From Agrobacterium fabrum (GTDB lineage Bacteria; Pseudomonadota; Alphaproteobacteria; Rhizobiales; Rhizobiaceae), in NCBI GenBank assembly GCA_003241215.1, contig QFOL01000019.1:1-29285 (forward strand): a stretch of 29,285 nucleotides of DNA. Reading direction: 5' to 3'. Both the position numbers and the translations under genes were made by a program. The notes beneath the pieces are model-generated. The model was not told the origin of the DNA and did not search any database. It saw only the letters and a program-made list of their open reading frames with translations. Position 1 is the stretch's first letter, and every line of letters begins with the position of its first letter. Positions 8,945 through 16,419 of the stretch are shown in pieces.

Positions 8945-9024
8945 GACAAGCCCGGCCGATGCTCTCTCTTGAACCGCCCGAACTCATCTCCGTCCCGGCG
9001 CAGCTCTCACTCTCGCTCCGCGCC
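8945..9024 (-). promoter_or_regulatory. Conserved two-hairpin leader RNA, copy A (helicase gene)
   Basis: Two purine-rich boxes read on the minus strand as GAGAGTGAGAG and CAAGAGAGAG, 42 nt apart, the same spacing as in copies B and C. The first box sits in the loop of a hairpin with arms 8997-9003 and 9018-9024 (7 bp including one G-U). The second sits between arms 8945-8953 and 8980-8988, which pair over 9 positions with four G-U pairs. That pattern only makes sense for RNA. It lies about 28 nt upstream of the start codon of the methyltransferase-helicase gene. It is probably a cis-regulatory RNA, and may be a member of the radC RNA motif. Confidence 0.6.
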
Positions 9025-9153
9025 ATGGATGGCGCGGGGCTCCCTTTGGGGCCGATCGCTTTTTTTGGCGATTTGAACGCAAGAATCGGAGTGCGAAGGA
9101 CGTCCGAGCTACCGAGGCTGCCCGTTGTGTCGGTTCAGGGGGCGCGGTGCGGA

Positions 9154-9678
9154 ATGCGTTTGAAGAAGGGCGGAGTGGGCCGGAAAACTGACGTTGTCGC
9201 CAGCTTCATCACCGCCTTTTCCAGTGAGCCGGGTTCGTTCGACGGGGCGTGCATCAAGTACGCAATGCACGATTGGACGTTCCGGTTGTCGTACTTCGAC
9301 GAGCGCTGGTTCCGCGCGCTCTATCAATGTGTCGAATACTACAGCGGCACGCGGTACTACGGCTCGGACATGCAGCGGGAGGCGGACGAGCCCGGCTTTG
9401 CCGCTCGGCTGCCCGCCCGTCATCCGGTCCTCACGATGGCGCGGGAAAAGCCGAATATTGTCGAAGGCGAGTACGAAGAGGCGAAAGAGGCGCACCGCGT
9501 TACCGGACTTCGGGTCGCTGATCTTGGGAGCAAGTGTCGGCTGGACTGCACATATGCCGACGGAAGCAGCCGCAATGAGATATTGCCGGGCTACATCGTC
9601 ATGAATCTCTGCGGATACATGAAGGCGTGCGTGGACTTGCACGGCTTTATCGCGGTGCCGCCCAGCGGCTCGGCATAG
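9154..9678 (+). CDS. Hypothetical protein, 174 aa, opposite to the surrounding operon
   Basis: The family is not recognised. The protein is rich in aromatic residues and looks genuinely coding: HDWTFRLSYFDERWFRALYQ is followed by CVEYYSGTRYYGSDMQREAD, and third codon positions are strongly G/C. The C-terminal part (RLDCTYADGSSRNEILPGYI) is more beta-like. The start is uncertain. ATG 9154 is preceded only by a weak GCGGA, and an in-frame ATG at 8959 would run through the divergent gene's leader element and is unlikely. It is the only plus-strand gene inside the backbone module and shares its upstream region with the helicase gene. No signal peptide or membrane segment is seen. Confidence 0.6.
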   Translation: MRLKKGGVGRKTDVVASFITAFSSEPGSFDGACIKYAMHDWTFRLSYFDERWFRALYQCVEYYSGTRYYGSDMQREADEPGFAARLPARHPVLTMAREKPNIVEGEYEEAKEAHRVTGLRVADLGSKCRLDCTYADGSSRNEILPGYIVMNLCGYMKACVDLHGFIAVPPSGSA

Positions 9679-9706
9679 TGTCGATGCTGACAATCGAACG
9701 CATCGA

Positions 9707-10123
9707 TCAGCCGGCCGATAGCCCACCGGCCAGGACTTCGGCGAGCCAGCCTGCAGTATAGGTCCACGCCACAGTCTCGCCGGTCGCGAGATTGAGCACA
9801 TGCGCGCCGCCGCCGAAACCGTCGACCTTCGGATGCGAACAGGTGGTGGCGTACTGAAATCCCCAACGGCCTGTCAGCCCAAACTCACGAGCGCAACGTT
9901 TGACGAACCGGATCAGCCGCTCCGGGTCGCCCGTGGTGTCGTCGCGCATCCAGAGTTTCGTGCCCCCGTGCTCCGGCTGGATTGAAAGCAAGAACCCCTC
10001 CGATGGTGGCTCCTCGGCAGCGCCGTCGGCAGCTAGCTCGTTGTAGAGATCGAGGGCACGCGCTGAATTTGCTGGCGTCCCTACATCCAGCAAGCAGGAA
10101 AAGTGCGTGAAGTATTCGGCCAT
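9707..10123 (-). CDS. Hypothetical protein, 138 aa, conserved-looking backbone gene
   Basis: The protein begins MAEYFTHFSCLLDVGTPANS and contains GFLLSIQPEHGGTKLWMRDD and TGRWGFQYATTCSHPKVDGF. It reads like a small soluble beta-rich protein with no catalytic motif that I can name. ATG 10123 is well supported by AGGAGCCGAAT just upstream; a longer in-frame start at 10219 would read through a terminator. It lies immediately downstream of the ParB-like gene but behind an intrinsic terminator, so it should have its own promoter or depend on read-through. It is convergent with the orphan gene at 9154-9678, with about 28 bases between the stops. Confidence 0.72.
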   Translation of the reverse strand: MAEYFTHFSCLLDVGTPANSARALDLYNELAADGAAEEPPSEGFLLSIQPEHGGTKLWMRDDTTGDPERLIRFVKRCAREFGLTGRWGFQYATTCSHPKVDGFGGGAHVLNLATGETVAWTYTAGWLAEVLAGGLSAG

Positions 10124-10139
10124 ATTCGGCTCCTGAAAC

Positions 10140-10165
10140 AAAAAAAGCCCGGCACGCGGCCGGGC
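10140..10165 (-). terminator. Rho-independent terminator of the ParB-like gene
   Basis: On the minus strand a 7-bp GC stem (arms 10159-10165 and 10147-10153, GCCCGGC/GCCGGGC) with a 5-nt loop is followed directly by seven T residues (10146-10140). It lies about 54 bases past the ParB-like stop codon and just before the ribosome binding site of the 138-aa gene. Confidence 0.88.
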
Positions 10166-10218
10166 GGGATTTGCGGAAAAGGTAGGCGCGAGGCGACTGA
10201 GCGCCCCGCGCCATTGCA

Positions 10219-12366
10219 CTACTCAGCGGCGATCATCGCTGCCGGCTCGTCTTCTTCGTTCTCGGCCAGGTCATCGTCCCCGTCGTCGTCGGACAGGAAC
10301 GCCGGCAGCGCCGCGTCATCGGTTTCGGGTGCGTCGGGCTGCATATCGGCCGTGTGTTCGTCCGCCATGCGCAACGGCTCCGGCAACCAGCCCGTGTCGG
10401 CCAGAAGGCGCTCCGCCTCTTTGGCCATGTCGCCTTTCTTCAGGTGGCCGATAAGCTGTGCGGCTCGCTCACCAGCGCCTTCGCGAACTGCTTCGAGAAT
10501 GCGCCCCTTGGTCACGCGCCCGAGATAATTGCCGACAGTCGGCTTCCAGCCAGCAGCAACCATGTCGAGCCCAGTGGCAACGGCGAGCCGATCAGCTTGA
10601 GCCAATCGCACGTCGAGACCGTGTCGGCTGATGCCGGAGGCAGCGTGCGGATTCGGTCGCTCGAAGAGAGCGTTAATCCCAAAGCTCACGCAATGCGCCA
10701 GCAAGTCGAGACGGGTGCTGTCATCGAGCTGCTCCAGCCAATCCCAGAGGGCCTGGTCGTCGGCGGGAACGTGGTCGCCCCAGCGCTCATGACGGTCATT
10801 CTCAGACCGGGCCGATTGACTGGCTTTCATCTCCTCAGACTGACCGGAGAGATAGAGGTGCCTCACATTCGCTTCGAGGCAGCCGGTCGGGGCTGTGTGC
10901 CGGAATGTGTCGCTGGCCAGCTTGTGCAGCAACATTGTCAGCGCGACCTGCGGATTGTTCGCCAGGGCGTCGCGCAAGGCGAGCGTGCGATGGGCGGTCA
11001 ATTCGATGACCAGCCGTTCGGGCAGAGGCTTCAGGCTGTCGTCCTCGTCCTCCTCTTCGGCCTGCACGGGCTGGCCGCCGACGGTGATGACGGTGCGCTG
11101 GATGGCGGGCGTGCGGATTTCGCCGGTCTCGGGATCGACATCGTCCTCCGGCTCCGCGTCATCGGCGACCTCGACCGGCCGTTCGTCCTCGGGGCGGACG
11201 TAACCGCGATCGACAGAAAGCGAGCCGTCGGCGTCGATGCTGACGAAGACGCCGGCGATGGCGATCTCCTCTGCATCGTAGAGGACCGGGTGAGTGTCGA
11301 GCGCGTCGAGCGCCGCCTCAATCTCGCCCAGGCGTGCATCCACCTCGTCCGGAAGCTCATCGGCGTCTTCGTATTCGGCGGTCAGGCGGTCGAGTTCCTC
11401 CTGCAGCGCGTCGCGCGTGGCCTGCTCCTGCGCGGTGATGTCGAGCGGAACGCCCTTGATCTCGCGCAGCCCATGGGTGACGCCGTAGGGAATGCTGACG
11501 GCGGCCTCGACCCATTTCCAGCCGTGCGTCGCGATCTCGTCGGCGATCGTCGTGAGCTTCTCGAACACAAGGCGATCGAGGAGGCCGACGTCCTGAAGCC
11601 AGCCACCGTCGTCGGACTCGAAGAGGTCGCGCATGACGGTGCCGCCGGCGGCCTCGTAGGCGTCGATGCCAACGAAGACGGCGCGCTTGTCGGAAGCTCG
11701 CACCGTCGTCTCGGTCAGCATGCGGCGGATGTGGTACGGCTCTTTCTGCCAGCTATTGCGGATCTGCTCCCAGACCTGCTCCTGGCGGGCGTGGTCGTGC
11801 GACACCGTGAAAGCCATCAGAAGCTTCAGCTCCATGCCGTCCTCGGCATAGATGTCGAGCAATGCGGGCGAGACCGACGCGAGGCGCAGCCGCTGCTTCA
11901 CGACATTTACGTCGACGAAGAACGCGGCGGCGATGTCTTCCTCGGTCATGCCCTTGTCGCGCATGGCCTGGAAGGCGCGATACTGGTCGAGCGGATGAAG
12001 CGGCGCGCGCTCGATGTTCTCAGCCAGCGAAACCTCGTCGATGAGGATGGCGGCATTGGCGGCCGAGACGACGCAGGGGACCGGCGTGGTCTTGTTGAGG
12101 CGCTTCTGCTTGGCGAGCATTTCCAGCGCGCGATAGCGGCGGCCGCCTGCGGGCACCTCAAACATGCCGGTTTCCTGGCCTTCGGCGTCGACGACGGGGC
12201 GGACGTGAAGGCTCTGGATGAGGCCGCGGCGGGCGATCGACTCGGCCAGCTCTTCGATCGAGATGCCGGCCTTTACGCGCCGGACGTTGGCCTGGCTCAG
12301 CACCAGCTTGTTGAAAGGAATGTCGCGCGAGGACGACAGGGTGATCTTCTGAACGGCAGTTGCCAT
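10219..12366 (-). CDS. ParB/RepB/Spo0J-like nuclease-domain protein (large, 715 aa)
   Basis: Residues about 12-125 form a ParB/Srx domain, with LVLSQANVRRVKAGISIEEL, the GGRRYRALEML box (74-84) and ENIERAPLHPLDQYRAF (117-133, the ParB 'NIQR' box). A helix-turn-helix follows (TEEDIAAAFFVDVNVVKQRL, 141-160). The remaining 550 residues include a very acidic middle (DADELPDEVD, AEPEDDVDPETGE) and an acidic C-terminal tail. Canonical partition ParB is about 300 aa and has a parA neighbour. This long form without parA is the type found among plasmid and ICE leading-region genes, where it is thought to act on DNA rather than in segregation. GGAGTAAGGAAC precedes the ATG, and the gene has its own two-hairpin leader (copy B). 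Confidence 0.9.
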   Translation of the reverse strand: MATAVQKITLSSSRDIPFNKLVLSQANVRRVKAGISIEELAESIARRGLIQSLHVRPVVDAEGQETGMFEVPAGGRRYRALEMLAKQKRLNKTTPVPCVVSAANAAILIDEVSLAENIERAPLHPLDQYRAFQAMRDKGMTEEDIAAAFFVDVNVVKQRLRLASVSPALLDIYAEDGMELKLLMAFTVSHDHARQEQVWEQIRNSWQKEPYHIRRMLTETTVRASDKRAVFVGIDAYEAAGGTVMRDLFESDDGGWLQDVGLLDRLVFEKLTTIADEIATHGWKWVEAAVSIPYGVTHGLREIKGVPLDITAQEQATRDALQEELDRLTAEYEDADELPDEVDARLGEIEAALDALDTHPVLYDAEEIAIAGVFVSIDADGSLSVDRGYVRPEDERPVEVADDAEPEDDVDPETGEIRTPAIQRTVITVGGQPVQAEEEDEDDSLKPLPERLVIELTAHRTLALRDALANNPQVALTMLLHKLASDTFRHTAPTGCLEANVRHLYLSGQSEEMKASQSARSENDRHERWGDHVPADDQALWDWLEQLDDSTRLDLLAHCVSFGINALFERPNPHAASGISRHGLDVRLAQADRLAVATGLDMVAAGWKPTVGNYLGRVTKGRILEAVREGAGERAAQLIGHLKKGDMAKEAERLLADTGWLPEPLRMADEHTADMQPDAPETDDAALPAFLSDDDGDDDLAENEEDEPAAMIAAE

Positions 12367-12378
12367 GTTCCTTACTCC

Positions 12379-12461
12379 GCGACGAGCGCCGAAAGCCTCT
12401 CTCTCGAACCCAAACTCGTCACGAAGCGCAGCGCCGCCCTCTCACTCTTGGAGGGCAGCGC
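12379..12461 (-). promoter_or_regulatory. Conserved two-hairpin leader RNA, copy B (ParB-like gene)
   Basis: The minus-strand boxes CAAGAGTGAGAG and CGAGAGAGAGG are 42 nt apart. Hairpin one has arms 12451-12461 and 12431-12441 (GCGCTGCCCTC / GAGGGCGGCGC, 11 pairs with one G-U) and loop CAAGAGTGA. Hairpin two has arms 12415-12422 and 12379-12386 (GTGACGAG / CTCGTCGC, 8 pairs with one G-U), enclosing the second box. The 3' arm ends directly against the GGAG of the ParB-like ribosome binding site, so folding could affect translation. Stem sequences differ from those of copies A and C while the loop boxes are kept. Confidence 0.65.
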
Positions 12462-12499
12462 CACGGATACGGGGAAACGGAGAGACGCGAAGGAGCAAA

Positions 12500-12529
12500 G
12501 CCGGAGGCACGGAAAACCGCGTCTCCGGC
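12500..12529 (-). terminator. Hairpin after the DUF932 stop, possible weak terminator
   Basis: In the 173-base gap between the DUF932 stop and the ParB-like start, the minus strand forms GCCGGAG...CTCCGGC extended by an inner CGCGG/CCGTG stem around TTTT. It is followed by TTTG, a short T-run. It may separate the two transcription units upstream of leader copy B. Confidence 0.4.
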
Positions 12530-12539
12530 TTCACGGAAG

Positions 12540-12998
12540 TCAGGCGGCGCGGTCGAGCAGCTTCTTGGCCTTGCCTTCCAGTTCGAGCCGGGCGTCCTGA
12601 TTGGTCTTCTCGCGGGCGACCGCGGTGATGCCAGCCACGAAGTCGAAGATCGACTCCGGCGGGCGGCCTTCCTCGGCGAGGACGGTCTCGATGATCTTGC
12701 CGGTCTCGGCCTTCGAGAATCCACGCTTGCGCAGGAATTCGGTGCGATCGTCATCGGATTTCGCGACGATCCGTTCGCGCGCAGCCCTGATGCCGTTGAT
12801 GAAAGGCATCGGCGAGGAATTCGCGAAGTTCAGCAGCGCCGGCGCAGCTTCGTGGGCGAAGCGCGAGGCCGCGTATTTGCTGTGGCGGATGGTGATTTCC
12901 TCAAAATCCTCCACGCCCCACAAATTTCGATTCTGGCAGACAGCGCGGAGATAGAAGCTCGCCATGCCGAGCGTCTTGGCGCCGACTTCCGAATTCCA
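12540..12998 (-). CDS. DUF932 protein, 3' exon (C-terminal 152 residues)
   Basis: This is the second half of the DUF932 gene, split from 15560-16294 by the group II intron. From base 12998 the frame reads WNSEVGAKTLGMASFYLRAV and continues through CQNRNLWGVEDFEEITIRHS to a Lys-rich C-terminus. This is the normal continuation of the DUF932 sequence that breaks off after FYC in the first exon. If the intron is spliced the joined product is 397 aa, the usual family length. An in-frame ATG at 12965 would give a free C-terminal fragment, but no ribosome binding site precedes it. DUF932 proteins are plasmid- and phage-associated and of unproven biochemical function. Confidence 0.9.
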   Translation of the reverse strand, partial: WNSEVGAKTLGMASFYLRAVCQNRNLWGVEDFEEITIRHSKYAASRFAHEAAPALLNFANSSPMPFINGIRAARERIVAKSDDDRTEFLRKRGFSKAETGKIIETVLAEEGRPPESIFDFVAGITAVAREKTNQDARLELEGKAKKLLDRAA

Positions 12999-13047
12999 GT
13001 CGGGTAGGGGCGAAGATACCTATACGGATATCCTCTTCCCCTCCCAC

Positions 13048-13083
13048 GAAACCGGACTTGATGCTTTCACATCATCCGGCTTC
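13048..13083 (-). ncRNA. Group II intron domain V
   Basis: The minus strand reads GAAGCCGGATGATG, TGAAAG, CATCAAGTCCGGTTTC. It is a 36-nt hairpin with the AGC catalytic triad at the base of the lower stem, a two-base bulge on the 3' side and a GNRA-like cap, the hallmark catalytic domain. The maturase stop codon (13074-13072) lies inside its 5' strand. Confidence 0.88.
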
Positions 13084-14943
13084 TACTTCCGACCTCTTGT
13101 TGTCCAGTCGAGCCTGAAGCGTGCCCGTATGCAGCGCATAGTGACATGGACGGCACAGCACGATCCGTTTCCGGTGTCGTGCCGAACGCATCCGCGCCAT
13201 GAGCGACAGATCGGCAACGTCGCTGAGCCTGCGTGCATGGTGAACCTCCAGCGGCTCATCCGTAGGACCGCATGCTTCGCAATGGCTCGCCCGAAGGCGA
13301 TCCAGCCAATCTGTCGTCGTCAGGTGAATGGGACGCGCCCTCCCCTGATCGACCCGACTGTCGCGATTGATGCGATCCGTCCGGATGTGCTTCAGTTTGA
13401 ACACCCGTACGAAGCGGCGACGTTCGTTCGCCTCAAACCATAGACCTTGGTCCCCATCGACGACGGAAAGCAGTTTCTCACAGACGTGGACGATGCTGCA
13501 TTTATGCTTGCACGCCAGCGTCTTCACCAGACTGAACCACCAGATATGATAAACCCGTGAGAGTTCATCTTTCCAGCAGGAGCCCAGCTTGTAATATTCT
13601 GCCAAGCCACGCATCCACGAGTTGTAGAGCACGATGATTTCCGCGTCCGAACTGTAGGCCAGTTCAGGGCGGTGCGTGCCCCGGTTTTCGTGGAGATTAC
13701 CGAGCCGGTGTTGCTCGGCGAATGCCGCCAGCTTTGCGAGTGGTGCATGAAGCTGGATCGACCGTGCGGCATCCCGTTTCAGGACCGGTCGCGACATATA
13801 CGTCTGGCGTTGAACCCGCCCGGACGTATGGGTGCGCACGGTGTATCCCAAGAAGGATGCCCCATCGTCCGCTTTGCGAATGCCGCTCTTCTGCTCCGAT
13901 GTTTTCAGGCCGAGATGCTGGGCCAGAAAGCCCTTCACCTCGTCCATGATGTCTCGGGCCTCCTGCTTGGTGCCAATGACACCGATGAGGAAATCATCGG
14001 CGTATCGGACATATCGCAGGCGGCGGAAGCCGGGATCGGTGAGATCCTTTGACGGCAGGGAACGCGCAGCGGTAAGTAGCTCCTCGACCTTTGCCAGACA
14101 TTTTTGCGCTTCGGGCTCGTCGCCTTGCGCGCGCAATGCCGGGACGCGGTACCGTCGATAATAATTGGCCCGCGATTGTAGCCGACTATAATCCGGATTG
14201 ACCTTCCTCGTCTGACCGCGGTCGAACCGCAACCGGCAGGTTTCCATGAACTTATCGAGTTCGTGGAGGTAGATGTTGGCAAGGAGGGGCGAGATCACCC
14301 CGCCTTGTGGCGTGCCGCTAAACGTCGCGTGCCAGCGCCAATCGGCCATGTAGCCAGCTTTGAGCATCCCCTTTATCAGCTTGAGGAACCGCGCATCGTC
14401 GATACGCGACTCCAGCAGCCTCAGAAGGATGTCATGGTCGATATTGTCGAAGAACCCCTCGACATCGACCTCCACCAGCCACACCACCCCATGCCACGTG
14501 CCCTGAACATGATCCAGGCCGGTATGACATGAGTGTTCCGGACGGAAGCCATGCGAGCGTTCGGAGAAAACCGGCTCATAGATTTGTTCAAGAACCAGTT
14601 TCACCGCAGCCTGCACGAGCTTGTCGTCGGCGGTCGGAAGCCCCAACGGACGTGTCTTCCCGTTGGGTTTGGGGATATTGACCCGCCGGACCGGAGAGAA
14701 ACGATAGGTCCCGTCCAATACCCGAGCCATCAGCCCCTCGATTCTCGCCAGCGAGATGCCGTCGAGCGTGTTCTTGGGGTCAATGCCGGGCGTCAGACTG
14801 CCCTTGTTGGGGGCGATCGCCTCATAGGCCGTTTCCCAGATTTTGGGACAGGCCAGAAGACGAAACAGACCGTTGATCCGCTTCCCCTGCCGTGACAGAT
14901 CGGCAAGAGAGGACAACCGCCTTTCCACGACTTCGGTTCGCAT
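13072..14943 (-). CDS. ltrA: Group II intron maturase: reverse transcriptase with HNH endonuclease
   Basis: This 623-aa intron-encoded protein promotes splicing and retrohoming. RT motifs in order are: INGLFRLLACPKIWETAY (RT0 region), PKPNGKTRPLGLPTADDKLVQ (about 91-111), SHGFRPEHSCHTGL, VEVDVEGFFDNIDHD (157-171), GTPQGGVISPLLANIYLHELD (210-230) and RYADDF (313-318, catalytic YADD). The maturase X domain follows (about 400-500). A C-terminal HNH nuclease has CEAC (555-558), EVHH (566-569) and CRPCH (597-601). GGAGGTACGCTG precedes the ATG. All key residues are intact, so the intron should be mobile. Unusually, the reading frame runs about 10 bases into ribozyme domain V. Confidence 0.95.
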   Translation of the reverse strand: MRTEVVERRLSSLADLSRQGKRINGLFRLLACPKIWETAYEAIAPNKGSLTPGIDPKNTLDGISLARIEGLMARVLDGTYRFSPVRRVNIPKPNGKTRPLGLPTADDKLVQAAVKLVLEQIYEPVFSERSHGFRPEHSCHTGLDHVQGTWHGVVWLVEVDVEGFFDNIDHDILLRLLESRIDDARFLKLIKGMLKAGYMADWRWHATFSGTPQGGVISPLLANIYLHELDKFMETCRLRFDRGQTRKVNPDYSRLQSRANYYRRYRVPALRAQGDEPEAQKCLAKVEELLTAARSLPSKDLTDPGFRRLRYVRYADDFLIGVIGTKQEARDIMDEVKGFLAQHLGLKTSEQKSGIRKADDGASFLGYTVRTHTSGRVQRQTYMSRPVLKRDAARSIQLHAPLAKLAAFAEQHRLGNLHENRGTHRPELAYSSDAEIIVLYNSWMRGLAEYYKLGSCWKDELSRVYHIWWFSLVKTLACKHKCSIVHVCEKLLSVVDGDQGLWFEANERRRFVRVFKLKHIRTDRINRDSRVDQGRARPIHLTTTDWLDRLRASHCEACGPTDEPLEVHHARRLSDVADLSLMARMRSARHRKRIVLCRPCHYALHTGTLQARLDNKRSEVEAG

Positions 14944-15258
14944 CAGCGTACCTCCAATGTCATCCTAAGGTTTGATCATCCTGTCGGAAGCGCCGTCCTT
15001 CACCCGGTCAGCGGGCATCCCCGTTCCGGTTTCCCGGTTCGTTTCAACCATGACCGTCCGCAATGTCGCGGCTGTCCCGGGCATTACCCCGGGCGTTTGG
15101 CTAATATGACGGCTCCGTCGCCACGTGGGACTATGGAGATAGCCCACAGAGACGATCCCGTGATGTCCGTAATCATGAGATACGGTGCGGGAGGGTGCCT
15201 CGTTCGACCTTTGCTCCCGAGCAGGGAGTGGGGGACGCGACTGGATCGTGGATCGGCG

Positions 15259-15322
15259 TACTGCTGTCGCCGCCACCGTCGTCCGACGCCACCTTAGCCA
15301 TTGTTGTAGCGCCACCGGCTTC
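15259..15322 (-). other. Intron exon-binding sites EBS2 and EBS1
   Basis: On the minus strand GAAGCC (15322-15317) complements exon GGCTTC, and GCAGTA (15264-15259) complements exon TACTGC, the 12 bases directly before the 5' splice site. They are 52 nt apart in the order expected for ribozyme domain I. These pairings fix the intron's DNA target as GGCTTCTACTGC followed by TGG. Confidence 0.8.
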
Positions 15323-15559
15323 AAGTCCCAAGTCTGAGGTTCAGGCAATTCAGCTTTCACCCTTCGCACCTTGCCCTGACCACGCCCCTTCCCAAATGGC
15401 AGGATGGGGAACGGCCTTGCTCCCGACATGCTATTGTCCCCCGCCGGGTTTCCCCGGTTGCAACTGTTGCCAGTCGAGGTAAGTCGGGTGGGCACGGTCA
15501 TTTCCAGTTCGACCGACGGTCAGAGACCGTACTCAATGAAAACAGCGCTCACGGCGCAC

Positions 15560-16294
15560 GCAGTAGAAGCCGCGAAAATAGAGATCGGGCGACCCATCGG
15601 GGAGCCGACCGGCCTCGATCGGATTGAGATCGTCCACGAGGAAAAGGAACACATCGCGATCGGACGCATAGAGCGTCGTCGTGTCCTTCGTAATGTCGAC
15701 GCGGGGATTGTAGACGCCTGTCGACCAATCGAGCACGCCGGGCACCTTCCATCTCGTATCGCCCGTGCCATTCCCCGCGATCCGCTGGACCGCCTCGACC
15801 AGCTCGTGATCGTAGATCCGGCCGTAGTCCGGGCCGGTGACGGCGCGCAGTTCGATGCGGCCGTTGTCGGTTTCGAGCGTCTTGATCTGCTCGGCCCGGT
15901 GAGAGGTCAGGCCGTATTGCAGGTTGATACCGGCGAGCGCGGCGGGAAGCTGGCGCAGATAGGCGGCGGGAGCACCGACCTGGCTGGCGAGCTGGCCGAA
16001 GCTCCAGTGCGTCGGCGCGACCGGCGTGTCCGAGCCGGGCAGAATGAGAGACAGACGCTCCGGGTCGGTACGGCTTGCCGCGACATGGATCAGCGCGGTT
16101 TCCACCACGCGCGTCCGGCTGCGTTCGGACCGGCTGCGCACCGAATCCGCCAGCTCCGACAGGGAAAGATAGCGCTCGTCATCGGGGCGTGAGAACCATT
16201 CGGAAGAAACGCGACCGATCCGCTCGCCACGACTGACGTCCACTTTGTAGCCGCCACTCATGTCACGGCGCGCTTCGAGGACCTGCATGTTCAT
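15560..16294 (-). CDS. DUF932 protein, 5' exon (N-terminal 245 residues)
   Basis: This is the first half of a DUF932 (phage/plasmid-like) protein beginning MNMQVLEARRDMSGGYKVDV and running to DGSPDLYFRGFYC, where the group II intron starts. Unspliced, translation would add only VRRERCFH before a stop inside the intron. The exon is exactly 245 codons and the 3' exon supplies 152 more plus the stop. The start at 16294 has GGAG nine bases upstream. In-frame ATGs at 16309 and 16339 fall inside the conserved leader hairpin and are less likely. It appears to be the first backbone gene of the minus-strand module. Leader copy C overlaps its ribosome binding site. Confidence 0.92.
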
Positions 16295-16305
16295 GGGATT
16301 CAACT

Positions 16306-16385
16306 CCATGACGGGCGCCGAGAGCCTCTCTCTCGACACTCAACCCGTCATGGATCTCCGATCCCCACTCTCACTCTTTGCGGGG
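16306..16385 (-). promoter_or_regulatory. Conserved two-hairpin leader RNA, copy C (DUF932 gene)
   Basis: The minus-strand boxes AAAGAGTGAGAG and CGAGAGAGAGG are again 42 nt apart. Hairpin one has arms 16380-16385 and 16363-16368 (CCCCGC / GTGGGG, one G-U). Hairpin two has arms 16344-16353 and 16306-16315, a perfect 10-bp stem CCATGACGGG / CCCGTCATGG. The 3' arm includes the first two bases of GGAG, the DUF932 ribosome binding site, so the closed form should hinder initiation. None of these stem sequences is shared with copies A or B. Confidence 0.68.
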
Positions 16386-16419
16386 CGCGTAGCGCGTCCG
16401 CATTCGTGGATCGCCGATC

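Larger units (their letters stand above)
12999..15559 (-). mobile_element. Group II intron inserted in the DUF932 gene
   Basis: This is a 2561-nt intron on the minus strand. Its 5' end is GTGCGCC (GUGYG consensus) at 15559 and its 3' end is ...CCCGAC at 12999. Domain V is at 13048-13083. Domain VI pairs GGGAGGGG with CCCCTACCC, leaving a bulged A (base 13005) seven nucleotides from the 3' end as branch point. The exon 12-mer before the insertion is GGCTTCTACTGC. Within the 5' ribozyme region, GAAGCC (15322-15317) and GCAGTA (15264-15259) are perfect complements of its two halves, in the expected EBS2-then-EBS1 order. The bases 14944-15559 have no gene and hold ribozyme domains I-III. The intron lies between codons, so splicing restores the host frame. 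Confidence 0.93.

Noticed and set aside
9031..9067. Plus-strand hairpin (GGCTCC/GGGGCC) followed, after six bases, by seven T residues
   Set aside because: No plus-strand gene lies upstream to be terminated and the T-run is not adjacent to the stem. It may only reflect the helicase gene's upstream region.
8066..9076. 336-codon plus-strand frame opposite the methyltransferase domain
   Set aside because: It is the antisense shadow of the methyltransferase-helicase gene, Gly/Arg-rich and lacking any motif.
9109..9801. 230-codon minus-strand frame overlapping the 174-aa orphan gene
   Set aside because: Composition is Arg/Pro/Ala-rich without structure, while the plus-strand frame reads like a real protein and has the expected codon bias.
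10354..12600. 748-codon open frame on the plus strand opposite the ParB-like gene
   Set aside because: It is a mirror of the high-GC ParB-like gene: no ribosome binding site, no recognisable domain, and the minus-strand frame has clear ParB motifs.
15533..15559. Eight-residue extension VRRERCFH closing the first DUF932 exon
   Set aside because: It is translated intron sequence (GTGCGCC start) and not a natural C-terminus; the frame continues in the 3' exon.
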